Shown one piece after another: positions 54,631 to 63,348 of a DNA stretch of 64,000 nt. Positions within the stretch are counted from its first letter, which is position 1. Each line of letters opens with the position of its first letter. This DNA is from Microbacterium testaceum. Its GTDB lineage: Bacteria > Actinomycetota > Actinomycetes > Actinomycetales > Microbacteriaceae. Both the position numbers and the translations under genes were made by a program. The stretch covers positions 186,001 through 250,000 of the forward strand of contig NZ_BJML01000001.1 of the NCBI RefSeq assembly GCF_006539145.1, read 5' to 3'. The notes under the pieces are model-generated. The model worked only from the letters and a program-made list of their open reading frames with translations, had not been told where the DNA came from and made no database searches.

Positions 54631-54644
54631 CGCGCCCGACCCGG

Positions 54645-56303
54645 TCAGCGCGCCGCGATCTCTTCCCAGTACGGTGCGACGACCGCCGCGCTCACGCGCA
54701 GATCCAGCAGGAGGAAGTCCCGCTCGGAGGCCGGGCGAGTGACCCAGGATGCCAGGGCCTCGAGGTCGTCGACCGACTCGACCACCACGCCCTCGGCGCC
54801 GAACCCGCGCGCGACCGCGGCGAAGTCGACCTGGGGGATGAGCATGGGATCGGGGTGCAGGCCCTTGAGGCCGTAGTTCAGGACCTCGGCTCCGTACTGC
54901 GCGTCGTTCCAGACCACGGCGATACCGCGGCCGCCCGCGACCCGGACGGCGGTCTCGAGGTCGGCGAGGGCCATGAGTCCGCCCCCGTCGCCGGTGGTGA
55001 GCACGATCGTGGAGTCCGGGCGGGCGACGGCGGCGCCGGGGACGCTCGGGAAGCCCAGGCCGATCGACTGGTACGCCGTTCCGACCATGATCATGCGGTC
55101 GGGCGAGGCCACCGGCCAGTACATGTTCGACCAGCCGAGGAAGTGCCCACCGTCCGAGACGATCACGCGGTCCTGGGGCAGCAGTTCGGCGATGCGGGCG
55201 GCGGCGGTGCGCGGGTCGAGGCGCCCGTCGGGACCCGTGCCCTGACCCTCGGGCTGGCGGCGGGCGGCGGCGAGGTCGAGGCCCTGGCCCCAGGTCGAGG
55301 GCGTCGCGCCCTGCGCGCGGAGGCGGCGCGTGATCTCGATGGCGACGTCAGCGGCATCCCCCCGCACGTACCCGCCGATGTGCGCGTGCGTCGCCGTCGG
55401 CGCGAGGTCGACCTGGAAGACCCGCGAGCCGGGGGAGAAGAGCTCGCCGAAGCGCATCGTGAACTGGTTCAGGCTCGCACCGAAGACGACGGCGACATCG
55501 GCCTCGCGCACGAGTTCCATCGCGCCGGGAGCGCCGAAGCCACCGGCGACACCGAGGTCGCGCGCCGGATCCGAGAACAGGCCGCGGCCCAGGGCGCTGG
55601 TCGTGGTCAGCGCTCCGGCGGTGGCGGCGAGGTCGTCCAGCGCCGCTCCCGCGCCGGCCAGCCAGGCGCCGCGTCCCCCCAGGAGCAGCGGTCGTTCGGC
55701 CGATGCCAGCGCGTCGACGATCTGCTCGATGACCTTGTCGGCGAAGGCGCCGAGAGGGGGGTGCTCGGGCGTGACCTCGGGGGCGGCGCCGGGGGCCTCG
55801 GCGGGCGGGATCGAACCGGCCTCACGGGTGGCGACGTCGTACGGGATGCCGAGAACCACGGGCAGGCGGTAGGTGAGGGCGTGCTCGATCGCGATGACGA
55901 TGGTGGCCGCCGCGTCGCGGTGACCGACGGTATAGGTGCGCGCGCCGACGGCGGCGGCGAGGGCGATCTGGTCCACACCCCAGGGGCGCGGGCCCGAGGT
56001 CGGCTCATCGCCGACGATCAGCACGAGAGGGGTGCGCGCCTGGACGGCCTCGGCGAGCGCGGTGAGCGTGTTGGTGAAGCCGGCGCCGTAGGTGGCGGTG
56101 GCAGCGGCGAGGCGGCCGCAGGCGCGGTAGTGCGCGTCGGCGGCGACGACGCCCGCCGCCTCATGCCGCACGGCGACGAAACCTGAGGGAGTCTCGCGCC
56201 CCAGCGCGTCGAGGAAATAGGCGTTGCCGTTGCCCATGACGCCGAAGACGGTGTCGATGTGGCGAGCGAGGGTGTGCGCGACGTGCGCGGAAACGGTGGG
56301 CAT
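54645..56303 (-). CDS. thiamine-diphosphate-dependent decarboxylase-like enzyme (benzoylformate decarboxylase/acetolactate synthase superfamily)
   Basis: A 552-residue ThDP enzyme. N-terminal PYR domain with the activating Glu in VAVRHEAAGVVAADAHYR (about residue 44), central FAD/DHP-like domain (RPLLLGGRGAWLAGAG, VFGASLNQFTMRFGELF), and PP domain with the metal/ThDP motif GDGGGLMALADLETAVRVAGG to VVWNDAQYGAEVLNYG. Whether it decarboxylates an aryl-glyoxylate, phenylpyruvate or makes an acetolactate-like product cannot be told; its place among aromatic genes favours the former. Start ATG CCC ACC at 56303. TATACT at 56420-56425 on the minus strand may be its -10 box. Divergent from a TetR gene. 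Confidence 0.83.
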   Translation of the reverse strand: MPTVSAHVAHTLARHIDTVFGVMGNGNAYFLDALGRETPSGFVAVRHEAAGVVAADAHYRACGRLAAATATYGAGFTNTLTALAEAVQARTPLVLIVGDEPTSGPRPWGVDQIALAAAVGARTYTVGHRDAAATIVIAIEHALTYRLPVVLGIPYDVATREAGSIPPAEAPGAAPEVTPEHPPLGAFADKVIEQIVDALASAERPLLLGGRGAWLAGAGAALDDLAATAGALTTTSALGRGLFSDPARDLGVAGGFGAPGAMELVREADVAVVFGASLNQFTMRFGELFSPGSRVFQVDLAPTATHAHIGGYVRGDAADVAIEITRRLRAQGATPSTWGQGLDLAAARRQPEGQGTGPDGRLDPRTAAARIAELLPQDRVIVSDGGHFLGWSNMYWPVASPDRMIMVGTAYQSIGLGFPSVPGAAVARPDSTIVLTTGDGGGLMALADLETAVRVAGGRGIAVVWNDAQYGAEVLNYGLKGLHPDPMLIPQVDFAAVARGFGAEGVVVESVDDLEALASWVTRPASERDFLLLDLRVSAAVVAPYWEEIAAR

Positions 56304-56494
56304 GACGGGGGGAGCCTTTCGAGACGGAACGGATGGATGCCGTATGTGTCTCGCGGGGATTCCGCTACGTGCCCTTTTTTCGAGCAGCGACGCACGGCCT
56401 CGTGCGCCTGACGGGATCGAGTATAGGTGCGCGGGGCGGTGGCACTCCGGGACCGGGGACGAGAATCCGGCTGCGGGGTGCGATGCCGTCGGTA

Positions 56495-56508
56495 TTATCG
56501 AGCGATAA
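56495..56508. promoter_or_regulatory. TetR-type operator
   Basis: TTATCG-AG-CGATAA is a perfect inverted repeat 20 bases before the tetR start, overlapping a TATTAT -10-like box at 56493. It is the likely autoregulatory site and may also affect the divergent ThDP-enzyme gene. Confidence 0.6.
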
Positions 56509-56528
56509 CCTCCCCGGAAGGAGAACGG

Positions 56529-57116
56529 ATGCCGAGCCCCCGCCGCCGCACCGCGCGCGACGACGAGTTGCTCACGGCTTCCGTCCGTGCCTTCGCCGCC
56601 CGCGGTTACTTCGGCACCTCGACCGCTCAGGTCGCGAGCGAGATGGGGGTGTCGCAGCCCTACGTCATTCGCACCTTCGGGTCGAAGCTCGAGTTGTTCG
56701 TGCGCACGCACGCTCACGCCGGGGCCGAGATCACGCGCGCCTTCCGCGGAGCCTCGGGCGCCGGCTTCGACCCCGACCGGCTGGGCGCCGCCTACCGCGA
56801 GCTCGTCCTCTCGCGGCCGGAGGCCGTTCTCGTCTGGGCTCACGCGTTCTCGGCCGCGACCGCCGAACCCGAGATCGGGGTCGAGTCACGTCGGCAGTTC
56901 GACGAGGTCTACCGCACGCTGCGCGATGCCGGCGCGAGCGACCTCGACCTCTGGGCGTTCATGGGGCGCGGAATGCTGATGAACAACCTGCTCCTCATGC
57001 AGGCCCCGCACTTCGGCGACCGCTACGACTTCGGACCTCTCGTCGACCTCGTCTTCGGGCCGCGGCCCGCAACCCCCCGCGGCGCCGCCGGCGCCCCTCG
57101 CCTCGATCAGGAGTGA
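56529..57116 (+). CDS. TetR family transcriptional regulator
   Basis: A 195-residue repressor. The N-terminal helix-turn-helix RDDELLTASVRAFAARGYFGTSTAQVASEMGVSQPYVIRTFGSKLELF (residues about 10-57) is standard, and the C-terminal ligand domain is helical. GAAGGAG precedes ATG 56529. It is divergent from the ThDP-enzyme gene with an inverted-repeat operator between them, so control of that gene by an aromatic acid is the simplest reading. Confidence 0.9.
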   Translation: MPSPRRRTARDDELLTASVRAFAARGYFGTSTAQVASEMGVSQPYVIRTFGSKLELFVRTHAHAGAEITRAFRGASGAGFDPDRLGAAYRELVLSRPEAVLVWAHAFSAATAEPEIGVESRRQFDEVYRTLRDAGASDLDLWAFMGRGMLMNNLLLMQAPHFGDRYDFGPLVDLVFGPRPATPRGAAGAPRLDQE

Positions 57117-57117
57117 C

Positions 57118-57759
57118 ATGAGCGACCTCGTCCCGTTCACCGACAACTTCACCGATCTGTCCAACATGGACGGCTTCCAATTCGAGTTCCGCTGCGAACG
57201 CTGCGGCAACGGCTACCGCTCGGCGTTCCGTCCCGACCCGCGCGCCGCGGGGCAGAAGCTCGCCCGCGGCATCGGGAACCTCTTCGGCGGCCCCGTGTCG
57301 CAATTCGCGTCGATGGCCGATCGTTTTCTCGATCGCGGCACCAACTCACCCGCGAAAGACGAGGCGCTCCGTGCGGCGACGGCCGAGATCGCGCCGCGAT
57401 TCCATCAGTGCCGGGGCTGCAGCGACTGGGTTTGCGGCGACGGGTGCTGGAACGACGGGGTGGGTCAGTGCGTGCGCTGCTCGCCGAATGCCACGGAAGA
57501 GCTGGCTCAGTTGCAGGCCGAGGCGCGACGTCGTCAGGTGCAGGAGCGGCTCGAGACCGTCGACCTGCTGGGCGGTGCCGACCTCAAGACGCAGGCCCGC
57601 CCGCGCTGCGGTGCGTGCGGGGCGCAATCGCACGGCGGGAAGTTCTGCGGCGAGTGCGGTTCCCCGCTCGCGGTGGTCGCGTCGTGCGGCGGTTGCGGTT
57701 CCGAGAACCCGGCGGGAGCGCGCTTCTGCTCCTCGTGCGGGACGGGCCTGACGGGCTGA
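57118..57759 (+). CDS. multi zinc-ribbon protein
   Basis: A 213-residue protein with at least four zinc-ribbon motifs: CERCGNGY near residue 26, CRGCSDWVCGDGCW and CVRCS (about 98-121), and a C-terminal double zinc ribbon CGACG...FCGECG and CGGCGSENPAGARFCSSCG (about 165-208). The middle has a helical segment QLQAEARRRQVQERLETVDLLGG. Such proteins often act in protein-protein or nucleic-acid binding; no enzyme domain is seen. It starts one base after the tetR stop, so it is co-transcribed with it. Confidence 0.78.
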   Translation: MSDLVPFTDNFTDLSNMDGFQFEFRCERCGNGYRSAFRPDPRAAGQKLARGIGNLFGGPVSQFASMADRFLDRGTNSPAKDEALRAATAEIAPRFHQCRGCSDWVCGDGCWNDGVGQCVRCSPNATEELAQLQAEARRRQVQERLETVDLLGGADLKTQARPRCGACGAQSHGGKFCGECGSPLAVVASCGGCGSENPAGARFCSSCGTGLTG

Positions 57760-57765
57760 CGCGCC

Positions 57766-58470
57766 CTAGAGTGCGCGGCGGATGGCCTCGGCCGCCGCTG
57801 TCAGCCGCGACCCGATCGCCGCGTCGTCGCGATCGGTCGCGACGTACACGGCGGCGACGGCGGCCGGCTGCCGCCCCTGCACGCTGAGCGGCGCGGCGAC
57901 GGCGCGCAGGGTCGGGATGACTTCGTCGTGGCTGGTCGCCCAGCCGCGCTCGGCGGTGTCGGCGACCTCGGCCGCGAGTCGGGCGTCGGCGGCGTCGGGC
58001 CAGCGGCCCGGGGGCATCTGCGCGAGGATCGCCCGCCCCGGGGCTCCCCGGGTGACGGGATGCCGCGTCCCCGGCCGCTGCGCGACGGTCGTCGTCGCGT
58101 GGCGTGGTTCGACGCTGAGGAGGGTCACGCACTCGTCGTGGTCGAGCACGACGAGGAAGCACGTCATGCCCAGCTCGTTCGCCGCGGCCGTGAGCTCGGG
58201 CAGGGCCTCGGCCTGCAGGTCGGCGGCGACCCCCGCGGCGAGAGCCGCCAGGCCCGTTCCCAGGCGCACCGCGCCCGCGGCATCCCTCGTCACGAGTCCG
58301 TGGTCCTCGAGCGTGCGCAGGAGTCGATAGGCCACGGAGCGGTGGAGCCCGACACGCGTGGCCAGGTCGTCGATCGTCAGCGGGGTGCGGGCATCGGCGA
58401 GTTCTTCGAGCAGGCGGATGCCGCGGCTGAGCGTCTGCGAAGCGGGCGTTGCGTCTTGCCGCGATGACAT
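57766..58470 (-). CDS. IclR family transcriptional regulator
   Basis: A 234-residue regulator with an N-terminal winged helix (SQTLSRGIRLLEELADARTPLTIDDLATRVGLHRSVAYRLLRTLEDHGLV, residues about 11-60) and an IclR effector domain (ELGMTCFLVVLDHDECVTLLSVEP, GAPGRAILAQMP). It is divergent from the aromatic monooxygenase gene, and two 15-bp palindromic sites lie between them, which makes it the probable regulator of that gene. ATG 58470 is chosen because the family starts here; the frame is open upstream. Confidence 0.92.
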   Translation of the reverse strand: MSSRQDATPASQTLSRGIRLLEELADARTPLTIDDLATRVGLHRSVAYRLLRTLEDHGLVTRDAAGAVRLGTGLAALAAGVAADLQAEALPELTAAANELGMTCFLVVLDHDECVTLLSVEPRHATTTVAQRPGTRHPVTRGAPGRAILAQMPPGRWPDAADARLAAEVADTAERGWATSHDEVIPTLRAVAAPLSVQGRQPAAVAAVYVATDRDDAAIGSRLTAAAEAIRRAL

Positions 58471-58487
58471 GGCTCGGCTAACCTTTC

Positions 58488-58522
58488 GTTCGATAGCAGA
58501 ACGTTGCGTTCGAATATAGAAC
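58488..58522. promoter_or_regulatory. tandem IclR-type operators
   Basis: GTTCGATAGCAGAAC (58488-58502) and GTTCGAATATAGAAC (58508-58522) both have the form GTTC-N7-GAAC and are 20 bases apart, two helical turns, in the divergent region between the IclR gene and the monooxygenase gene. Confidence 0.75.
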
Positions 58523-58567
58523 ACGACGGTCTCGTGAGCAACCTCGACATCGACGTCAGGAGAAACA

Positions 58568-60412
58568 GTGCAGTTCCACCACCACGGCTATGTCTCGGGT
58601 GACCCGCGCGTGCAGAACGCCGCCGGAACCGGCATCGACCGGCCGGCACGCCTCCCCGACGAGGTCGACGTGCTCATCGTGGGGTCCGGTCCCGCCGGAA
58701 TGCTGCTCGCGGCCCAGATGTCGCAGTTCCCGCAGCTCACCACGCGCCTCATCGAGAAGCGGGAGGGGCGACTGTCGCTGGGCCAGGCCGACGGCATCCA
58801 GCCGCGCAGCGTCGAGACGTTCCAGGCGTTCGGTTTCGCCGACCGCATCACGGCCGAGGCGTACAACATCGGCTGGATGAACTTCTGGGCACCCGACCCC
58901 GAGCACCCCGACCGGATCGTCCGCACGACGCGCACCGAGGACTACGGGTACAAGATCAGCGAGTTCCCGCACCTGATCGTCAATCAGGCGCGCGTGCTCG
59001 ACTATTTCGCCGAGGCGGCGGCCCACGGGCCCGCGCGCATCGCCCCTGACTACGGCGTGGAGTTCCTCGACCTCGAGGTGCAGGGCGACCACGTCGAGGT
59101 GCGCGTGCGTACGACCGAGGGGGAGCGCACGATCCGCGCGAAATACGTCGCGGGGTGCGACGGAGCGCGCAGCGGTGTGCGCCAGGCGATCGGCCGCACG
59201 CACGTCGGCGCAGCCGCCCGCCACGCGTGGGGTGTGATGGATGTGCTGGTGGAGACCGACTTCCCCGACTGGCGGATCAAGTGCGCGATCAACGCCGCGG
59301 CGGGCAACATCCTGCACATCCCACGCGAAGGCGGCTACCTCAGCCGCATGTACATCGACCTCGGCGAGGTCGCCGAGGACGACGACCACCGCGTGCGTCA
59401 GACGCCGATCGACGAGGTCATCCGGAGGGCGAACGAGATCCTGCACCCGTACTCGATCGACGTGAAGCAGGTCGCGTGGCACAGCGTCTACGAGGTGGGC
59501 CATCGGGTCACCGATCAGTTCGTCGATGATCTCGATGACCCGCGCGTCTTCCTCACGGGCGACGCCTGCCACACGCACAGCGCGAAGGCCGGCCAGGGCA
59601 TGAACGTCTCGATGCAGGACGGCTTCAACCTCGGCTGGAAGCTCGGTCACGTGCTCACCGGCCTCGCGCCCGTCGAGCTGCTGCGCACCTACGATCAGGA
59701 GCGCCGCCCGGTCGCCCAGCAGCTCATCGACTTCGACCGCGAGTGGTCGTCGCTCATGGCCCGCAAGCCCGGTGAGATCACCGACCCCGACGAGCTCGCG
59801 ACCTACTACCTCGCCACCGCGGAGTTCCCCTCCGGCTTCGGCACACACTACGCCCCCTCGCGTATCGTCGCGGCGGACGCCGCCCAGGAACTGGCATCCG
59901 GATTCCCGGTGGGCAAACGCTTCCACAGCGTCGAGGTCGTGCGGGTGTGCGACGGCAACGCCGTGCACCTGGGCCACCACGCGAAAGCCGACGGGCGCTG
60001 GCGCCTGTACGTCTTCGCGGATGCCGAGGGCACGGCGCTGCAGGACTGGGTCGGCGCGGCGCGGGCCGTCGTCGAGCGGTTCACTCCCGAGGGAGCGGAC
60101 CTCGACGCCGTCTTCGACGCGAAGGTGGTGTACCCCGGTCGCTGGGAGGACGTGGTCGACGTACCGACGCTCTTCCGCCCGCAGTCCGGGCCGCTGGGGC
60201 TCACCGACCTCGAGAAGGTGTTCGCCGCCGCGCCCTCGGCCTGGACGACGGGCGACGTCTTCGCCGAGCGCGGCATCGGCGCCGAGGGGGCCGTGGTCGT
60301 CGTGCGGCCCGATCAGTACGTCGCGCACGTGCTGCCGCTCACCGATCCGGTCGGGCTGGAGCGGTTCCTCACCGGTGCGATGGCGGAGCCGACGGCCGCG
60401 GCATCGCGCTGA
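58568..60412 (+). CDS. mobA: FAD-dependent aromatic hydroxylase, 3-hydroxybenzoate 4-monooxygenase-like
   Basis: A 614-residue class A flavoprotein monooxygenase. FAD site VDVLIVGSGPAGMLLAAQMS near residue 34, the GCDGARSGVRQAIG motif near 196, and RVFLTGDACHTHSAKAGQGMNVSMQDGFNLGWKL near 331-364, with a C-terminal thioredoxin-like domain (from about 430) as in phenol hydroxylase and 3-hydroxybenzoate 4-monooxygenase. The QADGIQPRSVETFQAFGFADRI stretch favours the latter. The reaction would give protocatechuate; with the nearby hpa genes, hydroxylation of a hydroxyphenylacetate is also conceivable. GTG start with AGGAG upstream; IclR sites precede it. Confidence 0.88.
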   Translation: MQFHHHGYVSGDPRVQNAAGTGIDRPARLPDEVDVLIVGSGPAGMLLAAQMSQFPQLTTRLIEKREGRLSLGQADGIQPRSVETFQAFGFADRITAEAYNIGWMNFWAPDPEHPDRIVRTTRTEDYGYKISEFPHLIVNQARVLDYFAEAAAHGPARIAPDYGVEFLDLEVQGDHVEVRVRTTEGERTIRAKYVAGCDGARSGVRQAIGRTHVGAAARHAWGVMDVLVETDFPDWRIKCAINAAAGNILHIPREGGYLSRMYIDLGEVAEDDDHRVRQTPIDEVIRRANEILHPYSIDVKQVAWHSVYEVGHRVTDQFVDDLDDPRVFLTGDACHTHSAKAGQGMNVSMQDGFNLGWKLGHVLTGLAPVELLRTYDQERRPVAQQLIDFDREWSSLMARKPGEITDPDELATYYLATAEFPSGFGTHYAPSRIVAADAAQELASGFPVGKRFHSVEVVRVCDGNAVHLGHHAKADGRWRLYVFADAEGTALQDWVGAARAVVERFTPEGADLDAVFDAKVVYPGRWEDVVDVPTLFRPQSGPLGLTDLEKVFAAAPSAWTTGDVFAERGIGAEGAVVVVRPDQYVAHVLPLTDPVGLERFLTGAMAEPTAAASR

Positions 60413-60442
60413 CGCCGTCGACCCCGGCATCCGCACCCCCGC

Positions 60443-60509
60443 GCATAAACGCGATCCACGCGCATAAACGCGAGCACGGCACGTTTATGCGCGCGGAAAG
60501 CGTTTATGC
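60443..60509. repeat. 19-bp-pitch palindromic element, GCATAAACGC family, copy 4
   Basis: Motif starts at 60443, 60462, 60481 (ACGTTTATGC) and 60500; 67 bases with exact 19-base steps as in the other three copies. It lies in the 270-base gap between the monooxygenase and aldehyde dehydrogenase genes, which otherwise shows only the ribosome site of the latter. Confidence 0.92.
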
Positions 60510-60682
60510 GTGGGTGTTCCGCTCGAGCGCCGGGCGTGCGCGCACGCGCGGGACGTCCGCCGGACGCCGTGTGCTGGCCATGACGGCGACCGGAGTCACC
60601 CCCTTGTACGCCACGTATATCGGCACGCACCCGCGGGCTGAGAAGAATGGGCGGAGAACCCCGCCCCGATCCTGGAGGATTC

Positions 60683-62155
60683 ATGACTGATTCGCGCGAG
60701 AGCGAGCTGCTGGCATCCGTTCCCACCGGTCTGCTCATCGACGGCGAGTGGCGCGCTGCCGAGGGCGGCAAGACCGTCGCGGTCAACGACCCCGCTACCG
60801 GCGGAGTCATCCGCGAAATCGCCGACGCGAGTGTCGACGACGGGGTGGCGGCGATGGATGCCGCGGCCGAGGCGTTCCCGTCCTGGGCGGCGACCCCCGC
60901 TCGCGAACGCGCCGAGATCCTCCGCCGCGCTTTCGACCTGCTGCAGGAGCGCAAGGAAGACGTCGCGCTGCTGATGACGCTGGAGATGGGTAAGCCCCTC
61001 GCCGAGGCGCGCGGGGAGGTCGGCTACGGCGGGGAGTTCCTGCGCTGGTTCAGCGAGGTCACCGCGCACACCCAGGGCCGCTACGGCGCGAACCCCGAGG
61101 GCACCGGCCGCATGATCGTCTCGCAGCACCCGGTCGGCCCCTGCTACCTCATCACGCCGTGGAACTTCCCCCTCGCGATGGCCACCCGCAAGATCGCGCC
61201 CGCGCTCGCCGCCGGGTGCACGGTCGTCATCAAGCCGGCCACCCTCACCCCGCTCACCACGCTGTTCTTCGCGCAGATCCTGCAGGACGCGGGGCTCCCC
61301 GCCGGTGTCGTCAACGTGGTCACGACCACGAACACCGGCCCGGTCTCGGAGCGCATCATCTCCGACCCGCGGCTGCGCAAGCTCTCGTTCACCGGCTCGA
61401 CCCCCGTCGGCGTGAAGCTGCTGCAGCAGGCCGCACCGGGCGTTCTGCGCACGTCGATGGAGCTCGGCGGCAACGCCCCCTTCGTGGTGTTCGACGACGC
61501 CGACCTCGACAAGGCGGTCGAGGGTGCGATGCTCGCGAAGTTCCGCAACATCGGCCAGGCCTGCACGGCCGCCAACCGCTTCATCGTGCAGCGCTCGATC
61601 GCCGACGAGTTCACCCGCCGCGTCACCGAGCGCGTGCGGGGCTTGAAGATCGGCCGCGGCACCGAGGAGGGCGTGCAGATCGGCCCCCTCATCGACGACC
61701 GCGCCGTCGACAAGGCCAAGACCCTCGTGGGGGATGCCGTCGAGCGCGGCGCCACCGTCACCACCGGCGGTTCGCCCATCGACGGCCCCGGCACGTTCTT
61801 CGAGCCGACCGTCGTGTCCGACGTGAAACCCGGCAGCGACATCCTCCGCGAGGAGATCTTCGGACCCGTGCTCGCGATCATCCCCTTCGACGACGAAGAC
61901 GACGCCGTGCGCCTCGCCAACGACACCGAGTACGGGCTCGTCTCCTACGTCTTCACCGAGTCGCTCGCGCGCGGCCAGCGCATGATCGACAAGCTCGAGA
62001 CCGGGATGATGGGCCTCAACGTCGGCGTCGTCTCCAACGCCGCGGCCCCCTTCGGCGGCTGGAAGCAGTCGGGACTCGGCCGCGAGGGCGGCGACGAGGG
62101 CATCCACGAGTACCTGCAGACGAAGTACACGCTGACGGCGAACCCCTACGCCTGA
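60683..62155 (+). CDS. gabD: succinate-semialdehyde dehydrogenase
   Basis: A 490-residue aldehyde dehydrogenase with the features of GabD: PTGLLIDGEWRAAEGGKTVAVNDPATG, EMGKPLAEARGEV, PWNFPLAMATRKIAPALAAGCTVVIKPA split over 151-178, catalytic Glu in SMELGGNAPFVVFDDADLD and catalytic Cys in NIGQACTAANRF, and the C-terminal PFGGWKQSGLGREGG. It oxidises succinic semialdehyde, the product of HpaI, to succinate, which closes the route to the TCA cycle. GGAGG precedes ATG 60683. A hairpin follows the stop. Confidence 0.93.
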   Translation: MTDSRESELLASVPTGLLIDGEWRAAEGGKTVAVNDPATGGVIREIADASVDDGVAAMDAAAEAFPSWAATPARERAEILRRAFDLLQERKEDVALLMTLEMGKPLAEARGEVGYGGEFLRWFSEVTAHTQGRYGANPEGTGRMIVSQHPVGPCYLITPWNFPLAMATRKIAPALAAGCTVVIKPATLTPLTTLFFAQILQDAGLPAGVVNVVTTTNTGPVSERIISDPRLRKLSFTGSTPVGVKLLQQAAPGVLRTSMELGGNAPFVVFDDADLDKAVEGAMLAKFRNIGQACTAANRFIVQRSIADEFTRRVTERVRGLKIGRGTEEGVQIGPLIDDRAVDKAKTLVGDAVERGATVTTGGSPIDGPGTFFEPTVVSDVKPGSDILREEIFGPVLAIIPFDDEDDAVRLANDTEYGLVSYVFTESLARGQRMIDKLETGMMGLNVGVVSNAAAPFGGWKQSGLGREGGDEGIHEYLQTKYTLTANPYA

Positions 62156-62159
62156 GCAC

Positions 62160-62209
62160 CGGATGCCGCGATCCCGGCGCCCCGCGAGGGCCCGGGGTCG
62201 TGGCATCCG
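62160..62209 (+). terminator. terminator after gabD
   Basis: A long imperfect hairpin: outer arms CGGATGCC (62160) and GGCATCCG (62202), and an inner GC-rich stem. No T tract is present. It lies five bases after the gabD stop. Confidence 0.6.
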
Positions 62210-62240
62210 TCGTCCCGGGTGACGACCGCGGGTACCGGCG

Positions 62241-63134
62241 TCAGTGGCCGGCCGAGCGCACGGATGAAGGGGTCTGCGCGAACTCGCGCTTGAACGCGCG
62301 GGTGAAGCCGTCGACATCAAGAAAACCGGTGCGCCGCGCGGCCTCGGCCACGCTCATCCCGCCGCCCAGCAGGGACCGGCTGCGACGCAACCGGCAGGAA
62401 CGGATGAACGCCGCCGGGGATTCGCCGTCTGCGGCGAAGAGCTTCTGCAGCGTGCGAAGCGACAGGTGGAAGTGGGCGGCGATCCGCTCGGGGGTGAGAT
62501 CGGGATCGACGCACTGCTCGTCGATCCAGAGACGTATGCCCTCGACGAGAAGGTGTGGATCGGTGGCGGGCGCGCCCGCGTCGCGGCCCTGGACGACCGC
62601 GCGGAGCAGTCCGATGAGCGCATCGCCGATGGCTTCCGCCTCTTCGGCCGCCGGGCGCTGGATCGACGAGGCCAGCAGGGTGAGCGCGCGCAACTGCGCG
62701 GAGTCGGGGATGTCGACCGCGGTCAGCCCGGCGAACGTGTGGCCCGCGCTGGTGAGCGTGCGGCGGGGCAATTGCAGCACCACCTCGCTCATCGAAGCGG
62801 GAAATGACAGCGCGTACGGGGAGGCGGCGTCGTACATGACCGCCGATCCGGAGCCCAGTTCGGCCGTACGGCCGTGTTGACGGATCCATCCGCGTCCACG
62901 ACGGTGCAGCGAGAGGAGCACGTCGTCGCGTGGCTGACGGCGAATGAGGTCCTGGTCTCGGTAGACCGTCGACGCCTCGCTCATGACGCGGGTCACCGTG
63001 ACGGCCGGGCCGAGCCTGACCTGAGCCAGGCTGGCGTGAAAGGCGGCCGCGGTCGCGCTCACGCGGAGGGGGACGAAGGCGCCACTGCACGCGCGCGTCC
63101 ACTCCGCGACGGAGGAGACAGCCACAGGTGACAT
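62241..63134 (-). CDS. AraC family transcriptional regulator
   Basis: A 297-residue regulator with an AraC-binding-like cupin domain (residues about 10-170, e.g. DDVLLSLHRRGRGWIRQHGRTAELGSGSAVMYD) and a C-terminal double helix-turn-helix (LTPERIAAHFHLSLRTLQKLFAADGESPAAFIRSCRLRRSR, then SVAEAARRTGFLDVDGFTRAFKREF). This type regulates catabolic genes for aromatic or nitrile compounds. It is divergent from the nitrilase gene, its likely target. Start 63134 (ATG TCA CCT) is set by the family N terminus. Confidence 0.9.
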   Translation of the reverse strand: MSPVAVSSVAEWTRACSGAFVPLRVSATAAAFHASLAQVRLGPAVTVTRVMSEASTVYRDQDLIRRQPRDDVLLSLHRRGRGWIRQHGRTAELGSGSAVMYDAASPYALSFPASMSEVVLQLPRRTLTSAGHTFAGLTAVDIPDSAQLRALTLLASSIQRPAAEEAEAIGDALIGLLRAVVQGRDAGAPATDPHLLVEGIRLWIDEQCVDPDLTPERIAAHFHLSLRTLQKLFAADGESPAAFIRSCRLRRSRSLLGGGMSVAEAARRTGFLDVDGFTRAFKREFAQTPSSVRSAGH

Positions 63135-63348
63135 GCGGGGATGGTACGCCTGGTTCCCCCTCGCCTGCCTGTCGATCGGGGATGCGGTCGGATATCGTGC
63201 GCGAATCGCCGGATGCCGTGACGTCCGTCGATGGGTGGTGCGTGCATCGCCGGACACCGTGCGCGCGAAGTCGGAGACGCGGGCACCCCTCCCTCCTAAC
63301 GTGTGGGCACCGCGGATCATCCGATGCCGCTCACCCGAAGGAGTCCTC

